A stretch of 64,000 bases of DNA from Mastigias papua (lineage: Eukaryota > Cnidaria > Scyphozoa > Rhizostomeae > Mastigiidae). Below, piece after piece: positions 57,171 through 64,000 of the stretch. Position 1 is the first letter of the stretch. The number at the start of each line of letters is the position of its first letter. The stretch spans positions 15,531,358 through 15,595,357 of the forward strand of contig OZ025274.1 of assembly GCA_964019165.1 (NCBI GenBank), read 5' to 3'. Below the pieces are notes generated by a model. That model was not told the origin of the DNA and made no database searches. It saw only the letters and a program-made list of their open reading frames with translations. The translations under genes and the position numbers were made by a program.

Positions 57171-58851
57171 AAAATGATATACTTATTGTATTTAGAATAG
57201 TTAATAGTTATGAGTAGATAGGACTCTTTTGTTTATGTTTAAAGGTGTTGATCTCTTCTGTTTTATGATCATTAAATGACTTAGGTAATTCTTTCCATAA
57301 ATATGCATTAATTATATCTTATAATTAGTCCTATCAGCTTAATTTTTTTAATCATTTCTTTTGTGTTTATTCAGTAACTCTTCTGTCTGCTGAACCTGAG
57401 ATCCAATATGTTGCCCTGAGGAATATCAACCTTATTGTACAGAAAAGGTTTGTCTTTGACATATCTTTTTTGTGTATTTTTTGGTTGCATCCTGTTTAAC
57501 CTTTCTTTATTGCGTGTGTCATGATAACTTACCAGTGGGTTCACAACTGAAAATTCAATAGCTCCCTCATTCCCCATACAATATTTATAATTCTACCTTC
57601 TGTTATTATTGCTTGTGTAGAGATGGGGCAGGCAGAATTCACCTTTTTTCTAATATTCCCCTTGGGATTATGAATTGTTCGAAAAGGAAACATTTGCATT
57701 GAAATTTGATATACTTTTGTGTTGGTCATTCTGCAAGCCTTTAACTACTTGAGTGCCTATTATGGACATTTTGAAAAATATTTATTTTTGCCTCAGCTGT
57801 GTACGGTACTGCCAGTGCATAACAGATTGGGTAGATGAGAAATATGTGATTTTACAACTTCTTAACACCCAAGGACCTTTGCATATAAGCCTTTTTTGTT
57901 GGATAAAATCATCTGTATGCATTTATCATTTTTATTGATAGAGTCTCTGTGCGATAGTTGAGCATGTTTTAGATAAAATTAGAGCTATAGACAGTTCACT
58001 ATTGGAAGAGGCCACAAACTTTGTTGGATTTTGTCGAACGGCTTCACCAGAGTTCTTGTATTTCCATACCAAATTCTTATTTATGTTGAGATCGCTTTGC
58101 GTCATCTTCGGTTTTTTCGGTCATCTTCGGTTTTTCGGTCATCTTTGGTTTTTCGGTCATCTTCGGTTTTTTATGTTTCTTGAATTCTGACGCCCGCTTT
58201 CATAACTGAGAAGCGCTAATTATACTGACAGAAGCTGACCTGACAGAAGCTTAAGAGCTGGATTTTTAATGAATGGCGTTGTTTCATAATCATTTTGCGA
58301 CGTACTTTGCTGCTATTTTGCTAAGGGTGCTTTGTCTAGACATCATATGGATGTTAATTGAAAACCAGATTATTCATTGAAAATCAGACAATGTGTAGTC
58401 TCGTTTCTATTTTCAGACAGTAGGATGGATGGTCTAGACTTCGATTTTTTTGTGGGATAGATTTCCTTGCGTAGTTATTTTGATGTACACTTATGAAGTC
58501 TTATTTTCATATGAGTGAGCTAACGGTGATACAGTCGTCCATCTTAAATGTATCAAGGTAATAGTGAATGACACATACATGGTAGTTCGTTTCATATCGT
58601 TTTTGTCAGCTTGCTGATACAGCCAACAGTGTTCTTGTTCGTCAATTAAAGTTGTTGGCCGATTCGTAATAGCTGTTTTGATGAATACATAACATAATAT
58701 AGCATATCATAACATAACATAACATAACATAACATAACATAACATAACATAACATAACATAACATAACATAACATAACATAACATAACATAACGTAACAT
58801 ATAACATAACATAACACAACATATAACATAACATAACATAAAACAAAACAC

Positions 58852-58882
<31 letters not shown>

Positions 58883-61800
58883 AGTACATTCTTTTAAGGC
58901 CAAAGACCTTTTATTGTTTAAATTGCTGATCAGTAGTTTAGTAACACCAGGAGACTTGTGAATTTTTCAAATACAAATTCGTAAAAATTATATTATGTAT
59001 CATTGTACGTTAGGCGTACCACCATTGTTGTTGCCGAGGGGCAAATTCAAAATCAGGATGTGAAGTGATATGCTAGCAATCGTATCGTCAGCATTTATTA
59101 GCCGTTTCAAATCAATTTTCCACCTTACGCATGTATGTCATTGCAATGTTGTTCTGCTGTTCTGATGGCAGTATACTTGAATGGAGGGGTGGAGGTGGAG
59201 CGACCGCTCCCATCTCAATTAGAGATTTGGTGATTGTTACAACGGCCTATGAAATATTTGGCGATTTCTCCCTTTTTTTGTAAAATTTTGTTTATCTTCC
59301 CTGTTCTGTTAACTGTCCCGCCCCCTCGAGCCCAACTTTCTCTCATTGTTCTTCTGGGTTTTTTGCTTTTAGATCCCCCTACTTTGTCTCATCTTTTGTG
59401 GGACTACCACCTTGTTGTTAACCACAGTTGATTGAGCTATTCTGTGAATATTGAATAGAAACATTAGAAAATTTGAGTATATTTTTTTTCAGGCCAGAAA
59501 TTTTGAAGCATGAAATCAAAGCCTTCTTCGTTAAGTACAACGATCCAATTTATGTCAAGTTAGAGAAATTGGATATAATGATTCGACTGGCAACGCAGCA
59601 AAATATTGGCCAAGTTCTTGCGGAGTTGAAAGAGTGAGTTTATTTCCTTAGTGTTGCCAGCTTCCTAGAGCAATTTGTCAGCCATTTTCTACGTTCTATG
59701 CTCAGTAATTTGCGATCTATCTATAGAGCATAAAGACTTTTATGGAATGTTATCGACGTTTTACACGCTTTTTTGTGAGGAAGTCTTTTGTGGCAGAGTA
59801 CTGAAACATTTGTAGCTTTTTTCGATTTCAGGAGCTACTTTAAAATTCGTAAACTTTCTTATGAAGAATGTTTCAGATAGTATACCGCTAGGGTGTTACA
59901 AAGACAGACAAGCGTTGAACAAGCATAACACTGGGATTCACAGATAAGGGTTCATTCACCCGTTACGTAAATGCAAAATTTACCGTTTTTTAGACCCTCC
60001 CTCCTCCTCCCGTTAAGCTTCATGGCATAGTGCTACATATGAATTAAACAATACCGTACCAAATCAATGTACCCTCCCTCCCCGTTAAATACTTTGAATG
60101 TGCGCATCTCAGGTTCTATAGGTAACTTTCTCCCTAACTTTTCAACACCTTGCATTACCATTACCCATATCATTCAAGATTACTGTCTTGGAACTTTATA
60201 TCTTATATTCTATTTCTGAGTTTGCAACTATTCAGACGAATATCTGAACATAATCACAGTTAAAGAAGCAGAGAATCTAGGGTATCAAATTTATCTCGTA
60301 TGACTGACCCTTTTGTTGGCACTTATGATTCCCATATTAGTCTTGTTATTTGTGATTTGTTTTGTTTTGTATTATATTGGAGTACGCTCTTAGTTGAATC
60401 CAAGTGGAATATGTTGGATGAGAGATTTCCAGCATAGATGATAAATACCAGTTAATCCTTTACAATTCTCATAAGAAGGGGTTACAGACTTATGGTTTTG
60501 CAGAACCTGATGCATTGCAGGACCTTGCAATCGGGTTATGGCTTCATTTTGTGGCGAAATCTCCTTCACACTTCAATAAGATTTACTGTCACATCTAATT
60601 AATTATCTACTGAATCCTGCCCTGTTGTAAACAGCTCTTTGATGATCTTATTCAACTCGCTTCAACTTATTTTGTACTAGATACGCAACTGAAGTTGATG
60701 TTGATTTTGTTCGTAAGTCAGTCCGTGCAATTGGTAGATGTGCAATTAAAGTTGAGGTAATTACTTTGCGTAATTTGAAATCTCTTACACGGCATAACCT
60801 AACTCCTTGTTATCAAGGTCGCAGCTCATGCCCACTCTAATTTACTTTATTGACACGGCAGTTGTATTTAAGATAGGATTGCTCGCCAGACAGTAACTTA
60901 TCATAGAGTTGTACTTACAGTGAAAGTAGACTGAAACCCAAATTTGATTGACAGATAATAATAAATAGAATTAGTACAGAGAAAACGGAGATTCGATTCA
61001 GACGTTTTGGCGGGTAATAGACGGATTGTTCTGTTTGAAATCTGATAACAGATCTTTCCCGGCAAAGAGGCAAATGTCTGATAACATGACAAACCAAATG
61101 CCAGATGTTTATTGGGTGTTAGTTCTACAATTTAGTTATATTGAAGAAAGATCTCCCACAGCCTTCCATAGTGTTTAATGTGGACTAGAAGATCACTCTT
61201 GACATCTTGTATGCTTCGCGCCATCAATTCATATCTGTTTTACTACCAGAAAAGTTTTAGTTAGCTGTTCGTGTTATGGTTTGGCATTTTATGAAAAGAT
61301 GCCTGGGCTGTATTCCATAATAGATCAGATTAGATTAGTTCAAATTACATTTTGGTATCTCTATTTTGGTATCAGATACTAATTCCGTATTATATCAACT
61401 GTTTGTTTTTTTACGCATGACGCTTTGAGTAACTTATCGTAAACTTAGTCCCCTGTGATTTTTTCTAGCAATCTGCTGAGAAATGCGTAACAACTTTATT
61501 GGATTTGATTCAAAATAAAGTCAACTATGTTGTCCAAGAAGCTATCATTGTCCTCAAGGTGTTTATCTTGTAACATTTCCTCATAAATTTGAACTTTTTG
61601 GTGGTATTTCTGTTGTGCATTAAAGATCATGACTTTCAGACCGATGACACCAATGGCACTTTTTAGTCCTCCTGGCTACAAATCTGTATGTATTATATAT
61701 AATGGAAATATCATCTGTTTTTCATAGGACATATTTCGCAGATATCCTAACAAATACGAAGGGATAATTGCAACTTTGTGTGAAAATTTGGATTCACTGG

Positions 61801-64000
61801 ATGAACCAGAAGCCAGGTAGAGTGGAAATCTCCACATGTGCTAAACCAGTCATGTTTTATTTGTACTTATTGGCATTTCGGAAATCTTGTAGAAGTATCA
61901 AAGATGTAGTATTATTGTTGAAAGAAAGTTACGACTGATTTAATAACATGTCCAATCAACATGGATATTAGTAATCTAGTCATTATTTGCTGTCTTCTAG
62001 AGCCTCGATGATTTGGATTATTGGCGAGTATGCAGAGAGAATTGACAACGCTGATGAATTGTTAGCAACATTTTTGGAAGGATTTCAAGATGAGAATTCC
62101 CAGGTAAATTCAAACAGAAGTCATTATAGTATGTTGATCATTTTTATAGTCATCAAATCTATTTTAAGGACTTTATCTTTCAGTTGCTATATTATCATAG
62201 CTGCTGTAAGTCTATTGACGAAGTGTAACATGTGTACACGAATAGAAATGGCTTTCCTTCTTTACGTAGGTCCAATTGCAATTGTTGACAGCCATTGTCA
62301 AACTGTTTTTGAAAAGACCAACTGACACTCAAGAGCTGGTACAACAAGTATTGAGCTTAGCAACACAAGACAGTGATAACCCAGATCTAAGGGACAGGGG
62401 TTACATTTATTGGAGATTGTTATCCACAGATCCAGCTGCAGCCAAGGTACTCTAGTTCTTCAAATTTTCGCAAATTCGTTTCCCTCCTACAGTTGTCCTT
62501 CACTAGTTAATCTTGTGAGAGGTGGAAGAAGTTTCAATTTGAATAACGTTTCATTAGTTTCAAGTCTTGCTTAATGAGCTTTGATAATATCACCTGGCAA
62601 GCTTCAATCCTTAGTAATGCCAGATTTTCATGTGATAATGGTTCTATTTATGATGTGTTTTGAAATTTATACCAGGCTGGAATTGTTGTTCAAATATAAT
62701 TTATGAACTTTCCCTTGAAGGATGTTGTCCTGGCCGAAAAGCCATTGATTTCTGAAGAGACCGATCTGCTTGAACCGAGCTTGCTAGACGAGCTTATCTG
62801 TCATATTTCAAGTCTTGCCTCTGTTTACCATAAGCCGCCCAGCTCTTTTGTTGCTGGTAGAATACCAGTTCGCCGTGCCGCATTGCCAACAAAACTGGAG
62901 CAAGCAGGTGAACCAGATGATGGCACACCGGTTCTTGATACCTCTGAGCCACCTGCACCTTCACAGCCAGCTGCTCCTCAGCAAGTAGGAGGTGATTCAC
63001 TTATAGGAGATCTTTTGTCAATGGATATGACGCCTAAGCCGACACCAGTACAGCCAACATTCCAACCACAGCCACCAATTCAACAGGCTCCACCCGGTAA
63101 GCTGAATGCATTTGATTTTCTTATGAATCGATTTAATTGAATTAGTTCATGTAAAGGAGGTTTTCTTTGCGATTGAAGGGCATGAAATCCCAAACAGTTA
63201 GCCTCACTTTTTTGAAGAAACTGAGATCTTTTATCAAGATGTTATCTCCTTTGGTTAGTTTAGAGGCCATTTTCAAAAAACCTCATACGATTGTGACATC
63301 TACTTTGATATTTTTCTCTTTAGCTGGTGGCATCGACCTTCTTAGTGGTGACTTGGGCGGCCTTTCTGTAAGTGAATTGCCTTATTCATTGAAATGATTG
63401 GCTGGAATGTAAATTTTTTATGAAGTGCATACGTTGTCAGTGTTTGGTTGTATGTTTCATGTATTTCACTTAATGGGCTCTACTCAGACAGTAAAGTTGT
63501 AAGTTAAATGGAATCGATGGAAAAGTAAAAGAAAAGAAACGAGAAATTGAAAATACTGACTATTTTCCATCTTGGGTATTACTTGAGGAATCACACTCTG
63601 TTTGACCTCTCACATTGAACTTTGTGTTTAGTTCTAGAATGATTCTTTTTTAAACATTTGAACATTTTTCCAGTTCGGTGAACAACCTGCACCTCAACCA
63701 ACATTTGGGGGTGGAAGTGCTACTGGGGGCATCAGTGATCTTTTCAGCTTAAGTGGCGCTGTTGCTCCTTCCGGATACGTTCCAGCAAAGACAGTAAGTC
63801 TTGCTCACTCCTTTTGTCTCTTTATTTTCAGTTTTCTTTTCCTTAGCCTACATCCTTGACACCTTGATCTCCTAATGATATTGCTACGAACACCATTTTT
63901 CTAAAGAGAGTATTTGGTCCTTTTTAAAAGTTCATGACACCCTATCTATCGACTTCTTTAGATCTGGTTACCAGCCTCAAAAGGAAAAGGACTCGAAATA
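52831..64000 (+). CDS. AP1B1: AP-1/AP-2 complex beta-adaptin (3' end outside window)
   Basis: Exons: 52831-52835, 53695-53750, 54224-54329, 54732-54867, 55245-55490, 55807-55931, 56227-56295, 56493-56559, 56798-56879, 57375-57447, 59493-59633, 60681-60756, 61469-61558, 61728-61816, 62001-62103, 62270-62446, 62721-63096, 63324-63367, 63674-63793, 63962-64000+. They give 740 codons in frame; full length is about 940. This is the beta subunit of clathrin adaptor complexes, acting at Golgi, endosome or plasma membrane. The N-terminal trunk of HEAT/ARM repeats is almost unchanged ([64 protein letters not shown]). The Pro/Gln-rich hinge holds a clathrin box LLSMD. The ear begins at [22 protein letters not shown] and ELNSDKK are closer to AP1B1 than AP2B1. 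The five-base start exon and N-terminal extension are inferred. Confidence 0.95.
55626..55691. repeat. Three copies of ACAATTAGGCACATTTT
   Basis: A short imperfect tandem repeat in the beta-adaptin intron 55491-55806. Confidence 0.75.
57117..57166. repeat. (AT)n microsatellite
   Basis: A pure AT repeat of about 50 bases in the beta-adaptin intron 56880-57374. Confidence 0.97.
58102..58173. repeat. 18-19-base tandem repeat
   Basis: Four copies of TCATCTTCGGTTTTTCGG lie in the beta-adaptin intron 57448-59492. Confidence 0.85.
58688..58877. repeat. (AACAT)n / (ACAAA)n pentanucleotide repeat
   Basis: About 30 AACAT units run into ACAAA units. The motif gives spurious minus-strand frames of repeated MLCYV. 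It lies in the beta-adaptin intron 57448-59492. Confidence 0.97.

Noticed and set aside
58642..58889. MLCYV repeat frames, membrane-like
   Set aside because: They come from the AACAT pentanucleotide repeat, which is open in three minus-strand frames.

Overview
The window is nuclear DNA from an intron-rich, AT-rich invertebrate animal. Reading frames are cut into short exons with GT-AG introns of roughly 0.1-5 kb. Dinucleotide microsatellites and small inverted-repeat transposons are common. Every conserved gene looks metazoan, and the single beta-adaptin resembles both vertebrate AP1B1 and AP2B1. An early-branching animal, most likely a cnidarian, fits best; that placement is inferred from family resemblance only.

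Layout, left to right. (1) 0.4-3.1 kb: a one-exon MADF/BESS protein gene (minus), an inverted-repeat element end and a broken Tigger/pogo transposase. (2) 3.1-13.3 kb (plus): eleven exons of a ceruloplasmin/hephaestin-type multicopper ferroxidase. The exons for domain 1 and most of domain 2 are not in the window, and the protein ends in a GPI-like hydrophobic tail. (3) 14.1-27.5 kb (minus): a complete 17-exon MFSD13A (TMEM180)-type membrane transporter, including a 29-base microexon. A Boule/DAZ-like RNA-binding protein gene (plus) is nested in its largest intron. (4) 28.2-37.7 kb (plus): a complete 21-exon CCDC62 homologue. (5) 41.1-48.8 kb (minus): a complete 14-exon MAPKAPK5 (MK5/PRAK) kinase. 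(6) 49.3-51.5 kb (plus): a four-exon proline-rich, KEN-box protein, possibly PRR11-like. (7) 52.8 kb to the right edge (plus): the first 740 codons of AP-1/AP-2 beta-adaptin.

The genes are functionally unrelated housekeeping, signalling and germline genes; nothing suggests an operon or a dedicated multi-gene system. Two head-to-head pairs (MFSD13A/CCDC62 and MAPKAPK5/proline-rich gene) share short intergenic regions that may be bidirectional promoters. CCDC62 and Boule relatives are testis or germline genes in other animals, so the MFSD13A-Boule-CCDC62 block may share germline expression; this is inference.

Exon coordinates were read by hand from splice consensus, phase continuity and similarity to remembered families. 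Each multi-exon model stays in frame from end to end, which is the main support for it. The most unusual structures are the nested antisense Boule-like gene, a 291-base near-perfect palindrome around an (AT)n tract, a possible GC-AG terminal intron in CCDC62, a 16-base tandem repeat with 48-base higher-order structure, and two hammerhead-like motif repeats.
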